Source of the DNA: Flavobacteriales bacterium | GTDB taxonomy: Bacteria > Bacteroidota > Bacteroidia > Flavobacteriales_F > PHOS-HE28 | Assembly: GCA_020635725.1 (NCBI GenBank) | Contig: JACJZF010000003.1 | Span: 1-64,000 of the forward strand | DNA length: 64,000 nucleotides | Direction: 5' to 3' | Shown: in pieces, positions 26,539 through 35,403 of the stretch | Layout of the letters: the number at the start of each line of letters is the position of its first letter | How positions within the stretch are numbered: position 1 is the stretch's first letter | The notes under the pieces: model-generated | The model's database searches: none | Told to the model about the DNA's origin: nothing | The model's input: only the letters and a program-made list of their open reading frames with translations | Made by a program: the position numbers and the translations under genes

Positions 26539-27213
26539 TTAGGTGTGGGGGGCAGGGACCTGGCGTTGACAGAGGAGGTGCAGCACCAAGGCGAGGGGCA
26601 GCATTTCGGCGGCGCAAAGGTAGAGGAAAATGTAGCGGAGAGGCACCCCCTCACCTAGGCCCATCCACGCCCCGCGAACCCACCGGTAGAGCAGTGCCAG
26701 CGCGCTCAGCACCAAGCCGGTCCATAGCAGTCCGGGGCGCCATTCGGGCCAATAGGCCGCGAGCATGACCACCGGCAGCAACGCGATGCCCAGCGCTGCG
26801 TACAGCAAGGTGCCGGTGTACAGGTACTCGGTGGCGCCGCCATCGGCCTGCGCCAGGTTGGCCGTCAAGCGGATCAGCACGGCCTGCGCGCCGAGGATGG
26901 CGCACAGGGCCAGGAACACCACCCAGTAATCCGGGGTCCCTGGCGGGCCGTATTGCATGCCCACCTGCCAGAGCAGCATGGCCGTGGCGGCCGTTGCCAC
27001 GCCCAGGAGCCCTAACAGGTTGCGGTCGCTGGTGTCCACCTCATCGCGCAGCGTCTGCCGACCCAAGCGCATGCGGAAGGCCGCCTGCCGGAGCACGCGC
27101 CATTTGCGCGGCGAGCCCAGGTTGATGGTGGCCAGGATGAGCAGGCAGCTGAGGAAGACTCCCGTGGCCCATTCGGCCGTGAGCGGGTCGCTGGCGCGTG
27201 GTATGCCTTCCAT
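26539..27213 (-). CDS. DUF4271 membrane protein
   Basis: The 224-residue protein has about six to seven hydrophobic helices and matches the DUF4271 layout, a Bacteroidota family commonly found directly upstream of hemD, as here. ATG at 27213 (MEGIPRASDPLTAEW) lies 5 nt after a TACCTTCG -7 box; a longer start at 27252 would run through the promoter. Function unknown. Confidence 0.8.
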   Translation of the reverse strand: MEGIPRASDPLTAEWATGVFLSCLLILATINLGSPRKWRVLRQAAFRMRLGRQTLRDEVDTSDRNLLGLLGVATAATAMLLWQVGMQYGPPGTPDYWVVFLALCAILGAQAVLIRLTANLAQADGGATEYLYTGTLLYAALGIALLPVVMLAAYWPEWRPGLLWTGLVLSALALLYRWVRGAWMGLGEGVPLRYIFLYLCAAEMLPLALVLHLLCQRQVPAPHT

Positions 27214-27218
27214 CGCCG

Positions 27219-27226
27219 CGAAGGTA
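27219..27226 (-). promoter_or_regulatory. -7 promoter box TACCTTCG for the DUF4271-hemD operon
   Basis: TACCTTCG on the minus strand fits TAnnTTYG and leaves 5 nt (CGGCG) before the ATG, which implies a leaderless or near-leaderless transcript. Confidence 0.5.
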
Positions 27227-27256
27227 GGCGGGCCGCCAGCGCGCCAAGGCATGCCC

Positions 27257-27264
27257 TAATTTCG
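27257..27264 (+). promoter_or_regulatory. Putative -7 promoter element TAATTTCG
   Basis: TAATTTCG lies 26 nt upstream of the acyl-CoA dehydrogenase ATG, in the short divergent spacer next to the DUF4271 promoter. Confidence 0.4.
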
Positions 27265-27290
27265 CGGCCCCAAACGCACCGCGCGACACG

Positions 27291-28502
27291 ATGAGCACCA
27301 CCACCGCACCGAAGAAAGCCGCCACCGACCTCTTCCAGAGCCATGACCATTACCTGGTGGACGAACTGCTCACCGAGGAGCAGAAGCTCATCCGGGAGAC
27401 GGCGCGCAAACATGTGAGCGCGCACCTGAAGCCCATCATCGAGGAGCGTTTCGAGAACGCCGAATTCAGCAAGGACATCATCCCCGGCTTGGCGGAGATC
27501 GGCGCCTTCGGACCATTCGTGCCCGAGGAATACGGCGGGCCCGGCCTCGACCAGATAAGCTATGGGCTCATCATGCAGGAGATCGAGCGCTGCGACAGCG
27601 GCCTGCGCAGCCTGTGCAGCGTGCAAGGCTCACTCGCCATGTATCCCATTTGGAAGTACGGCAACGAGGAGCAGAAGAAGAAGTGGCTGCCGGATATGGT
27701 GCAGGGCAAGCGAATCGGCTGCTTTGGCCTCACCGAGCCGGACCACGGCAGCAATCCGGGCGGTATGGTCACCACCTTCAAGGACATGGGCGACCACTAC
27801 CTGCTGAACGGCGCCAAGATGTGGATCAGCAACGCGCCCTTCGCCGACCTGGCCATCGTGTGGGCCAAGGCCGAGAACACCGAAGGCCGCATCCATGGCC
27901 TGATCGTGGAGCGCGGCATGGAAGGTTTCACCACGCCCACCACGCACGGCAAGCTGAGCCTTCGCGCCAGCCCCACCGGCGAGCTGGTGTTCGACAATGT
28001 GAAAGTGCCGAAGGGCAACCTGCTACCGAACAAGAGCGGCCTCGGTGCTCCGCTCGGCTGCCTCGATAGCGCCCGCTACGGCATCGCATGGGGCACGCTG
28101 GGCGTGGCCATGGAGTGCTATGACACCGCCCTCCGCTACAGCAAGCAGCGCGTGCAGTTCGGCCGTCCCATCGGCGGGTTCCAGCTCACGCAGAAGAAGC
28201 TCGCCGAGATGATCACCGAGATCACCAAGGCCCAGCTGCTCACCTGGCGCCTGGGCACCCTGCGCAACGAAGGCCGCGCCACCACCGCGCAGATCAGCAT
28301 GGCCAAGCGCAACAACGTGCACCTGGCGCTCACCGTGGCGCGGGAGGCCCGACAGATCCTGGGCGGCATGGGCATCACCAACGAGTACCCCATCATGCGC
28401 CACATGATGAACCTGGAGAGCGTGGTGACCTACGAAGGCACGCACGACATCCACCTGTTGATCACCGGCGCGGAGGTGACGGGGATCCCGGCATTCAAAT
28501 AG
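27291..28502 (+). CDS. Acyl-CoA dehydrogenase, glutaryl-CoA dehydrogenase-like
   Basis: The 403-residue FAD enzyme has CFGLTEPDHGSNPGGM and MWISNAPFADLAIVWA (FAD/substrate loops) and late YEGTHDIHLL, whose Glu is the catalytic base. The motif spacing and EYGGPGLDQISYGLIMQEIE resemble glutaryl-CoA dehydrogenases, which oxidise and decarboxylate glutaryl-CoA to crotonyl-CoA in Lys/Trp breakdown. Substrate is inferred from family resemblance. Monocistronic, convergent with the next gene (3 nt gap). Confidence 0.88.
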   Translation: MSTTTAPKKAATDLFQSHDHYLVDELLTEEQKLIRETARKHVSAHLKPIIEERFENAEFSKDIIPGLAEIGAFGPFVPEEYGGPGLDQISYGLIMQEIERCDSGLRSLCSVQGSLAMYPIWKYGNEEQKKKWLPDMVQGKRIGCFGLTEPDHGSNPGGMVTTFKDMGDHYLLNGAKMWISNAPFADLAIVWAKAENTEGRIHGLIVERGMEGFTTPTTHGKLSLRASPTGELVFDNVKVPKGNLLPNKSGLGAPLGCLDSARYGIAWGTLGVAMECYDTALRYSKQRVQFGRPIGGFQLTQKKLAEMITEITKAQLLTWRLGTLRNEGRATTAQISMAKRNNVHLALTVAREARQILGGMGITNEYPIMRHMMNLESVVTYEGTHDIHLLITGAEVTGIPAFK

Positions 28503-28505
28503 GGC

Positions 28506-28994
28506 TCAGCGCAAGTCGGCCGCCGAGAGTTGCCGCGCGTGCCGCACGCGCACGGTGCCGCTGCCTTTGATGAAGCCCACTGAACCCACCGGGCCCACGA
28601 AGGATTGGCCAGCGTGCTTCGCTTCCGGCTCCATCACCACGTCGAACTCGAGGCGGCGATCCTGCTTGGCCGCCCGTGAGCCTGCGAATGCCGATTCGGT
28701 ATCGATGACGACCTCTTTCGTGAGGTGGCCCGGCTGCATGAAGGAAAGGGTGGCCGTGGCCCCCGATGGCACTTCCACCAGGAAGCGGCCACTAGCCGAG
28801 ACCTCGGCATACCGGCAGCTCCCATCCACCTCCACGGAGAGGATGAGGTCGGCGGTTGTGCGCACAGGCGTGTGCAGATGGCCCGTGAGGCGTACCGTGC
28901 GTTCGGCGGGCGCTGCGACCGAACCGAGCGCGATCAGGGCGAAGAGGGCCAGGAGGAGCATCGCCTCGACCGTTATCCTGCGCTGGGTGTTCAT
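28506..28994 (-). CDS. Secreted hypothetical protein
   Basis: From ATG 28994 the 162-residue product has a signal peptide (MNTQRRITVEAMLLLALFAL, then ALGSVAAPA). The mature part looks all-beta: GHLHTPVRTTADLILSVEVD, SGRFLVEVPSGATATLSF, a carboxypeptidase-regulatory-like or Ig-like pattern. No enzyme motif. The frame remains open upstream to 29045, without signal-peptide character. Function unknown. Confidence 0.65.
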   Translation of the reverse strand: MNTQRRITVEAMLLLALFALIALGSVAAPAERTVRLTGHLHTPVRTTADLILSVEVDGSCRYAEVSASGRFLVEVPSGATATLSFMQPGHLTKEVVIDTESAFAGSRAAKQDRRLEFDVVMEPEAKHAGQSFVGPVGSVGFIKGSGTVRVRHARQLSAADLR

Positions 28995-29067
28995 AGCAAT
29001 GGTCATTGATGCGCCAAAGGTCCAGGCGACCTCGCGCGGCATCAATACCCACTAGTGGTGGAATCGG

Positions 29068-29709
29068 TCAGGCCCAGCGCCGATCGATGGCGTATTTCAC
29101 CAGGCCGGCCGACGTGCGCACGTTGAGCTTGGTGAGCAGGCGCTTGCGGTGGCTCTTCACGGTATCCTCGCTGATGAAGAGCGCGGCGCCGATCTCCGCA
29201 TTGGTGCGTTCCAAGGCGATGAGCCGGATGATCTCCCGCTCACGCTGCGTGAGCCCGATGTACTCCCCGTCCGGGCTCTTCTCGGTGTACGTGTATCCGT
29301 TCTGAATGCTGCGCGAGGCCGCATCGCTCAGGTAGTGCTCGCCGATCAACGATGCGCGCAGCGCGAGCAGCAGCTCTTCGCGCGGGCCGCCCTTGACCAG
29401 GTAGCCGCACGCGCCCTCCACGAGCATGCTGTTCACGTACTCGATCTCCGTGAGCGCCGAGAAGGCGAGCACGCGCTGCGACGGGAACTCCTTGTGGATC
29501 GCGCGCATCGAGTCGATGCCATCCATGCCCGGCAACGATACTTCGAGGAGCACCAGGTCAACCGGACGGCGACGAAGCAGCTCAATGAGCTCCGTGCCTG
29601 TGCGGACATGGTACGCGAGCTCGAGGTCGTCCTCATCGCGCAGCCACGAGCGCACTCCTTCAGCGATCAGCTCCAACGGGTCTGCGATGATGAGGCGGGA
29701 TGGGGACAT
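29068..29709 (-). CDS. LuxR/NarL-type response regulator with Glu at the phosphorylation site
   Basis: The 213-residue protein has a receiver domain (1-120) and a GerE helix-turn-helix (about 145-205, LTQREREIIRLIALERTNAE... SEDTVKSHRKRLLTKL). The phosphoacceptor motif reads VDLVLLEVSLPGMDG, with Glu56 in place of the usual Asp; the codon at 29542-29544 is GAA on the minus strand. Other receiver features (Asp10, KGG near 106) are present. Glu could mimic a permanently phosphorylated state. No histidine kinase is adjacent. Confidence 0.88.
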   Translation of the reverse strand: MSPSRLIIADPLELIAEGVRSWLRDEDDLELAYHVRTGTELIELLRRRPVDLVLLEVSLPGMDGIDSMRAIHKEFPSQRVLAFSALTEIEYVNSMLVEGACGYLVKGGPREELLLALRASLIGEHYLSDAASRSIQNGYTYTEKSPDGEYIGLTQREREIIRLIALERTNAEIGAALFISEDTVKSHRKRLLTKLNVRTSAGLVKYAIDRRWA

Positions 29710-29809
29710 GGCTTGGCGCGGTGTTGAAAGCCCAATCTACCGAGCTTCGATCAAGGTGGTGAGGAAGAACACGGGCGAATCACCACAAGTGGGTAATCGG
29801 CTGCGTGCA

Positions 29810-30217
29810 TCAAATGGGCCTGCTCACATGCGACCGGAGCCAGGCCAGCGCCTCTTCCTCATCATCGAAGACGCGCACCGGGAAAGGCTGCGGGAACCAC
29901 TTGAAGTAGAATTTGCATACGCCCCGCATGGTGCGGTCGGCCGCGTGGATGGCCAGCGCGGTGATCCGCTGCACCCGGCGCTGATCGTGGAAGTGATCCG
30001 TGTTGGTGAGATCGGGATTCACCGGAATGCTCTTGTGGATCACCACCAGCATGGCATGCGGCTCGCGCCCGCAAAGCCGGTCGCATTCCCTGGCCGCTGC
30101 TTTGATCAGCGCCACGGTGAATCGGGCATCGGGGCCATACCGCTGAATCAGGATGCCCGGCTCGTGTAGCGTGAGGGTGATGTGCGCGTTGGGAGAGGAT
30201 GGTGGCTTCAGTGGCAT
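29810..30217 (-). CDS. Small STAS/SpoIIAA-like protein of unknown function
   Basis: The 135-residue soluble protein contains a conserved-looking core (AMLVVIHKSIPVN, ALAIHAADRTMRG) and ends VRVFDDEEEALAWLRSH, a pattern seen in SpoIIAA-like/STAS-type domains in which the chain ends in a short helix after VFxDEEEALxWL. The family call is tentative. It is monocistronic. Confidence 0.55.
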   Translation of the reverse strand: MPLKPPSSPNAHITLTLHEPGILIQRYGPDARFTVALIKAAARECDRLCGREPHAMLVVIHKSIPVNPDLTNTDHFHDQRRVQRITALAIHAADRTMRGVCKFYFKWFPQPFPVRVFDDEEEALAWLRSHVSRPI

Positions 30218-30329
30218 GGCCGTGATGAGGCTTCCGGTCGGGTCTGTGGGTCCGACGGACTGCTGCTTCCGTCATGGACGGACGCTTGACGCGATCTCCG
30301 GAAGAGGGTTGCTGCGAGCGTTCGGCCGC

Positions 30330-31691
30330 TCAGCCGAAGAGGTGCGCGAGCACGTGCTCCACGCGCGCCACCGGGATGGCTTCGATGCCTTTCACCGGGG
30401 CAAGGCCCTTCGCCCCTTTCGGGATGAAGATGCGGGCGAAGCCCAGCTTGGCTGCTTCCGCCACGCGCTGCTCCACGCGCGTCACCGGGCGCACTTCGCC
30501 GGTGAGGCCCACCTCGCCAGCGAAACAGGTGTCCATGGGCACGGCGATGTCGGCGTTGCTGCTGAGGATCGCGCAGACCACGGCGAGGTCGATGGCCGGC
30601 TCTTCCACGCGGAACCCACCGGCCAGGTTCAGGAACACGTCCTTCGCTCCGAGCCGGAAGCCGCAGCGTTTCTCCAGCACGGCCAGCAGCATGTTCATGC
30701 GGCGCAGGTCGAAGCCGGTGGAGCTGCGCTGGGGCGTGCCGTACACGGCGCTGCTCACCAGCGCTTGCACCTCGATCAGCAAGGGGCGCATGCCTTCCAT
30801 GGTCGCGGCCACCACCACGCCGCTCGGGCGGTCGGTGCGGTCGCCGAGCAACACCTGGCTCGGATCCTCCACGGCCAGCAGCCCATCGCCGCGCATCTCG
30901 TAGATGCCGAGCTCATTGGTGCTGCCGAACCGATTCTTCAATGGCCTGAGCAGACGGTACGCATGATCGCGGTCGCCCTCGAATTGCAGCACGCAGTCCA
31001 CCATGTGCTCCAGCACCTTCGGGCCGGCGATGAAGCCATCCTTGGTGATGTGGCCGATCAGCACCATGGGAATGGCGGTGGTCTTGGCGAAGCGCATGAG
31101 CTCGGCGGTGCACTCGCGCACCTGCCCGACGCTGCCCGGGCTCGCCTCCAGTGCCGCGGTGTGCAGGGTCTGCACGCTATCGATCACCACCAGAGCAGGG
31201 TTCAGCGCCTCGATGTGCTTGAAGATCGCCTGCGTGTTCGTCTCGGTGAGCACGTAGCAGCCCTGGCCATCGCCGCCCAGCCGATCGGCTCGCATGCGCA
31301 CTTGGTGCTCGCTCTCTTCGCCGGAGACGTACAGCGTGCGCAACGCCGGATTGCGCAACGCGGTCTGCAGCAGCAAAGTGCTCTTCCCGATGCCGGGCTC
31401 GCCGCCGATCAGCGTGATGCTCCCGGGCACGATGCCGCCGCCCAGCACCCGGCTGAGCTCCGGGTCGGCCAAGGGCATTCGTGGACCATCCTGCACAGGG
31501 ATATCGGCGATCGGGATGGGCTTGGGCACGCGAGCCTTCTGGGAGGAGGCCGCGGCACGGCCTTCCACGGCGCGCTCCACCACCTCCTCCACCAAGGTGT
31601 TCCATTGCTTGCACTGGCCGCATTGGCCGAGCCACTGAGGGTAGGCCGCACCACAATGCTGGCAAACGAAACGGCTGCGGACCTTAGCCAC
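30330..31691 (-). CDS. radA: DNA repair protein RadA
   Basis: The 453-residue protein starts with the zinc finger FVCQHCGAAYPQWLGQCGQC, has Walker A GGEPGIGKSTLL (about 90-100), the RadA-specific KNRFG motif, and a LonC-like C-terminal domain. RadA promotes branch migration in recombination. The start is GTG at 31691 and overlaps rfaE2 by 8 nt. The last gene of the panD-flippase-rfaE2-radA run. Confidence 0.94.
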   Translation of the reverse strand: MAKVRSRFVCQHCGAAYPQWLGQCGQCKQWNTLVEEVVERAVEGRAAASSQKARVPKPIPIADIPVQDGPRMPLADPELSRVLGGGIVPGSITLIGGEPGIGKSTLLLQTALRNPALRTLYVSGEESEHQVRMRADRLGGDGQGCYVLTETNTQAIFKHIEALNPALVVIDSVQTLHTAALEASPGSVGQVRECTAELMRFAKTTAIPMVLIGHITKDGFIAGPKVLEHMVDCVLQFEGDRDHAYRLLRPLKNRFGSTNELGIYEMRGDGLLAVEDPSQVLLGDRTDRPSGVVVAATMEGMRPLLIEVQALVSSAVYGTPQRSSTGFDLRRMNMLLAVLEKRCGFRLGAKDVFLNLAGGFRVEEPAIDLAVVCAILSSNADIAVPMDTCFAGEVGLTGEVRPVTRVEQRVAEAAKLGFARIFIPKGAKGLAPVKGIEAIPVARVEHVLAHLFG

Positions 31692-32187
31692 GGCGGATCC
31701 GCTCCACGAGGGCCGTGGTGGAGTAGCCTTCCACCAGCTTCAGGCTGCGCACTTCGCCGCCGCGGGCCTTCACCACTTCCGCGCCCACGATCCGGTCCTC
31801 GCTCCAATCGCCGCCCTTCACGAGCACGTCGGGTTCAACGGCCTTGATCAGCTCCAACGGGGTGTCCTCCTCGAAGATCACCACCGCGTCAACGAGCCTT
31901 AGCGCGGCGATCACCTTCGCGCGGCTGTCCTGGTCGTTCAGCGGCCGGTCATCGCCCTTGCCCTGGCGGCGCACGCTGGCATCGCTATTCAATCCCACGA
32001 CCAATCGATCGCCCAGCGCAGCGGCCTCCTGCAGGTACTCCACATGACCACGGTGCAGGATGTCGAAGCATCCGTTGGTGAACACGATACGGTCGCCCTT
32101 CATGCGCCAGATGTTGCACAGGCGCGTGATTCCGGTGCGGTCCACCACGCGGCGGTCGAGGGTCTCAGCGGCGGTATCGGTGCTCAT
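31684..32187 (-). CDS. rfaE2: D-glycero-beta-D-manno-heptose 1-phosphate adenylyltransferase
   Basis: The 167-residue nucleotidyltransferase carries VFTNGCFDILHRGHVEYL (HxGH), the GLNSDASVRRQGKG segment and KGGDWSEDRIVG, all as in the RfaE C-terminal domain. It makes ADP-heptose for LPS core, which fits the heptosyltransferase-like gene at 20884. It overlaps the membrane-protein gene by 4 nt. Confidence 0.92.
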   Translation of the reverse strand: MSTDTAAETLDRRVVDRTGITRLCNIWRMKGDRIVFTNGCFDILHRGHVEYLQEAAALGDRLVVGLNSDASVRRQGKGDDRPLNDQDSRAKVIAALRLVDAVVIFEEDTPLELIKAVEPDVLVKGGDWSEDRIVGAEVVKARGGEVRSLKLVEGYSTTALVERIRRG

Positions 32188-33203
32188 TTCCGGGCGGGGT
32201 TCTGCAGGGCGGTCAAAAGTAGCGACAGGCCGCCGAGCGCCACGATCATGGCCGTCTGCGCCGCCCAGAGCAGCCAGCCCATGGCCAGGGCATCGGGGCG
32301 GAGCAGGCCGCCTCCAGCGGGCGGCGGCATGTACACGCCCACGATCAACGCCACGAAGGCCGGGTACACACCGATGCCGCCTTGCACCAGGATGATGCCG
32401 ATGCCGCCGGCGATGAACCCGGCGAGGATCCCCGCGAAGGGCACCTCGCTCATGCCCGGCAGGCAGTAGAACCCGATCTGGAACATGCCCAGGTAGCCAG
32501 CCCAGATCAACAGCGTGTGCGCGGCGAAGAGTCCTTTCTTGTTGGTGCGGAGCACCGTGCGCAAGCCCTCCATGAAACCGCGCAGGGCCTCCAAGGCACG
32601 CGCGCGCAGCGCAGGGCGCGCGCGCAGCAGGATGGCCCCGCCAGCGAGCCCCGCGACCAGCACGCCCGCCAGCAACCAGGTCCAGCTGGCGCCCTGGTCC
32701 GGCCCGCTGCCCTGTTCGCCTTTGAAGCGCTCGATCTGCGCGCAGAAGAGGTCGAGCTTATCCAACTGCAGCAAGGCGGCGAGCACCAGCGCGGTCAGCA
32801 GCGCGACCATGTCCACCACGCGTTCGGCCATGATCGTGCCGAACCCTTTGTTGAACGGCACGTCCTCCGAGCGGTAGAGGGCGGCCGCGCGACTGGCCTC
32901 TCCGGCACGGGGGAGGAAGAGGTTCATGAAGTAACCGATCATCACGGCATGGTAGCAGGCCCAGAACCGTGGCCTCATGCCCAACGGCTCCAAGAGGTAC
33001 CGCCAGCGCCAGGCCCGGCTCACATGGGCCAGCCAGCCCACCAGGGTAGCCACGCCCAGCAGCGGCAGGTTGGCGGCGCGCAGCGCCTCGAAGAGCTCGT
33101 CGCGCTGCTCCGGATTCAGATCGTGGTACTGCTTGTACACGAGCCAGCAACCGATGCCCAGCGGGATACCCAGCTTGAGCAGGTTGCCCAAGGCGCGTTT
33201 CAC
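32184..33203 (-). CDS. Flippase-like / lysylphosphatidylglycerol synthase TM-region family protein
   Basis: The 339-residue protein has about eight hydrophobic segments with SRAWRWRYLLEPLG, NLFLPRAGEASRAAALYR and GIILVQGGIGVYPAF, as in the UPF0104/MprF-TM family. No catalytic LPG synthetase domain is attached. Start is GTG at 33203, overlapping panD. Its job here is unknown; lipid transport is a guess from the family. Confidence 0.85.
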   Translation of the reverse strand: MKRALGNLLKLGIPLGIGCWLVYKQYHDLNPEQRDELFEALRAANLPLLGVATLVGWLAHVSRAWRWRYLLEPLGMRPRFWACYHAVMIGYFMNLFLPRAGEASRAAALYRSEDVPFNKGFGTIMAERVVDMVALLTALVLAALLQLDKLDLFCAQIERFKGEQGSGPDQGASWTWLLAGVLVAGLAGGAILLRARPALRARALEALRGFMEGLRTVLRTNKKGLFAAHTLLIWAGYLGMFQIGFYCLPGMSEVPFAGILAGFIAGGIGIILVQGGIGVYPAFVALIVGVYMPPPAGGGLLRPDALAMGWLLWAAQTAMIVALGGLSLLLTALQNPARK

Positions 33204-33553
33204 GCGCTCACCTTGTTGGTGCGTTCATCGGGGAACACCACGGTGGGGCGGAATGCCCGCGCCTCTTCCAAGGTCATGCGAGCGTAGGCCACCACCAGCA
33301 CGATGTCGCCCACCTTGGCCTTCAGTGCCGCAGGGCCGTTCAGGCAAACCGATCCGCTTCCGCGCTCGCCTTTGATCACGTACGTCTCCAGACGCTCGCC
33401 GTTGTTCACGTTGAGCACCTGCACCTTCTCGCCTTCGATCAGGCCAGCGGCGTCGATCAGGTCCTCATCCAAGGTGATGCTGCCGATGTAGTTCACATCG
33501 GCTTCGGTGATGCGGATGCGATGCAGCTTGGCGCGGAGCACTTCAATGGTCAT
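33200..33553 (-). CDS. panD: Aspartate 1-decarboxylase
   Basis: The 117-residue proenzyme carries YIGSITLD: cleavage between Gly24 and Ser25 makes the pyruvoyl cofactor. Also ERLETYVIKGERGSG and NGPAA, family hallmarks. It makes beta-alanine for pantothenate; panC is immediately upstream on the same strand. A -7 box lies between them, so panD may also have its own promoter. Confidence 0.94.
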   Translation of the reverse strand: MTIEVLRAKLHRIRITEADVNYIGSITLDEDLIDAAGLIEGEKVQVLNVNNGERLETYVIKGERGSGSVCLNGPAALKAKVGDIVLVVAYARMTLEEARAFRPTVVFPDERTNKVSA

Positions 33554-33593
33554 CGGGCAGGAGGCAAGTGGAATCAGCCTTGGGAAAGGGCCG

Positions 33594-33601
33594 CAAAGCT
33601 A
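33594..33601 (-). promoter_or_regulatory. -7 promoter box TAGCTTTG upstream of panD
   Basis: The minus strand reads TAGCTTTG, an exact TAnnTTTG match, 40 nt upstream of the panD ATG and overlapping the panC stop region. It may let panD-flippase-rfaE2-radA be transcribed apart from panC. Confidence 0.45.
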
Positions 33602-34471
33602 CAGGCCCACGGCGGAAGCGGTCACCGAACGAGTCAGGGCGATGTTATCGATCAGCCTCACCGGGCCAAGGCGCACCGCGACCAAGGCGATGGCCGAGCC
33701 CAGGTCGCCCCAATCGGTTATGGGCTCCAGCGTATCGCCCCGGGCCACGCCGAGGTACTCCACCGTGATGCCTTCCTGGCTGGCGAGATGGTCGCGTGCT
33801 GATGCTGTCGCCTTGGCGATCCCCGTGATGGGTGCCTCTTGCTGGAGCAGTTCCAACGCGCGCGGTATGGCCAGCGCTTGGGCACGCTCCTGCGGCGAGA
33901 GGCGCAGGTTGCGCGAGCTAAGCGCCAGCCCATCGGCGGCGCGCACCGTAGGGCAGCCCACGATCCGCTCCGGCCAATGCCGATGCGCGGCCACCGCCTG
34001 CAGGATGAGCAGCTGCTGGCGGTCCTTCTCCCCGAAATAGGCCGCATCGGGCCGCACGAACCGGAAGAGCTGGTGCACCACGTTCACCACCCCTTGGAAA
34101 TGGCCCGGCCGCAGGGGGCCTTCCCAATGCGCATCAAGCCCCAGCAGGTCGTAGGCGTGCGGCGTGAATCCCTCGAAGAGTGCCTCTTTCACGGGCAGGA
34201 AGGCCGCATCGCAACCGGCCTCGCGCAGCAATGCCTCATCCTCCGCGAGCCGCACCGGGTAATTGTTGAAATCCGCCGGGTCGTTGAATTGCAGCGGGTT
34301 CACGAAGATGCTGCAGACCACTTTCGCGTGCCGATCCCGAGCCCGGCGCACCAGGTCGAGATGTCCTTCGTGCAGCGCGCCCATGGTGGGCACGAAGCCC
34401 AACGAGCGCTCTTCGGCGCGGCACACGGCGGACCATGCGGCCATATCCTGGGGCTGACGGATTAATTCCAT
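33599..34471 (-). CDS. panC: Pantothenate synthetase
   Basis: The 290-residue enzyme has FVPTMGALHEGHLDLVRRAR (HxGH), FVNPLQFNDPADFNNYPV, the YFGEKDRQQLLILQ lid and SSRNLRLSP. It joins pantoate and beta-alanine with ATP. It is divergent from the glycogen-synthase-like gene, the usual Flavobacteria arrangement. Confidence 0.94.
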   Translation of the reverse strand: MELIRQPQDMAAWSAVCRAEERSLGFVPTMGALHEGHLDLVRRARDRHAKVVCSIFVNPLQFNDPADFNNYPVRLAEDEALLREAGCDAAFLPVKEALFEGFTPHAYDLLGLDAHWEGPLRPGHFQGVVNVVHQLFRFVRPDAAYFGEKDRQQLLILQAVAAHRHWPERIVGCPTVRAADGLALSSRNLRLSPQERAQALAIPRALELLQQEAPITGIAKATASARDHLASQEGITVEYLGVARGDTLEPITDWGDLGSAIALVAVRLGPVRLIDNIALTRSVTASAVGL

Positions 34472-34522
34472 GCGGAAATGCCTGAGAGAGAGGCTGTCGT
34501 GGGATGACGCAGGGTGCGTTGC

Positions 34523-34554
34523 GTTGAAGAAGGCCCGAAAAGTCTATATTTTTG
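34523..34554 (+). promoter_or_regulatory. Promoter for the glycogen-synthase-like/DUF4270/glmS operon
   Basis: A -7 box TATTTTTG (34547-34554) preceded by GTTG (34523-34526) at 20 nt spacing fits the Bacteroidota TTTG-N17-23-TAnnTTTG pattern with one mismatch. The ATG is at 34579. Confidence 0.55.
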
Positions 34555-34578
34555 TGCTCCCGATTCCCTATTCCCACG

Positions 34579-35403
34579 ATGAGTTTGAAGAACACGAAGG
34601 TGCTCACCATCTCCCAGTCCATTTCACCCTTCATGGACATTCCCGAGGAGATGGCGAAGATCTCCCGCCAACTGCCCCAAGGAATCCTCGATCGCGGCAA
34701 CGAGATCAGGGTGTTCATGCCCAAGTTCGGCTGCATCAATGAGCGCCGGCACCAATTGCACGAGGTCATCCGCCTGAGCGGCATGAACCTGATCATCAAC
34801 GACACCGACCATGCGTTGCTGATCAAGGTGGCCAGCGTGCCCAGCGCCCGCATGCAGGTGTACTTCATCGACAACGAGGAGTACTTCAAGCGCAAGGCCG
34901 CCACGCATACCGCCGATGGCGACTTCTACCCCGACAACGATGAGCGTGCCCTCTTCTTCGGGCGCGGCGTGCTCGAGACCGTGCGCAAGCTCGGCTGGGT
35001 TCCCGATATCATCCACTGCCACGGCTGGATGACCGCCTTCGTTCCGCTGTACATCCGCCACTACTTCGCCGACGACCCGCACTTCGAGAACGCGCGCCTG
35101 GTCATGAGCGTGTACGACCAGAAGGCCGAAGCCCTGGATAAGGACATCGCCAAGAAGCTGACCATGGAAGGCTTCGACAAGGACGTGGTGAAGGGGCTCA
35201 CCAAGCCCACCACCGACGACCTCTACAAGCTGGGCATGAGCCTGAGCGACGCGGTGGTGAAGGCCAGTCCCAAGCTGAGCAAAGGCTTGGAGACGGCCAT
35301 CAAATCTGCCGATAAGCCCACGCTGAACTATGTCGGCGATGGCGACTTCGTGGGCGCCCATGCCGATTTCTACCAGGGCGTCATGGAAGCGGCACTCGTG
35401 TGA
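34579..35403 (+). CDS. Glycogen/starch synthase catalytic-domain-like protein (short form)
   Basis: The 274-residue protein resembles the N-terminal GT5 domain of glycogen synthases: MDIPEEMAKISRQLPQGIL, GNEIRVFMPKFG, a GRGVLETVRKLGW segment and PDIIHCHGWMTAFVPLY. The C-terminal Rossmann half of true synthases is missing; this short form is common in Bacteroidota beside panC and DUF4270. It may not be an active synthase. ATG 34579 starts the conserved region. Its TGA overlaps the DUF4270 GTG. Confidence 0.82.
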   Translation: MSLKNTKVLTISQSISPFMDIPEEMAKISRQLPQGILDRGNEIRVFMPKFGCINERRHQLHEVIRLSGMNLIINDTDHALLIKVASVPSARMQVYFIDNEEYFKRKAATHTADGDFYPDNDERALFFGRGVLETVRKLGWVPDIIHCHGWMTAFVPLYIRHYFADDPHFENARLVMSVYDQKAEALDKDIAKKLTMEGFDKDVVKGLTKPTTDDLYKLGMSLSDAVVKASPKLSKGLETAIKSADKPTLNYVGDGDFVGAHADFYQGVMEAALV

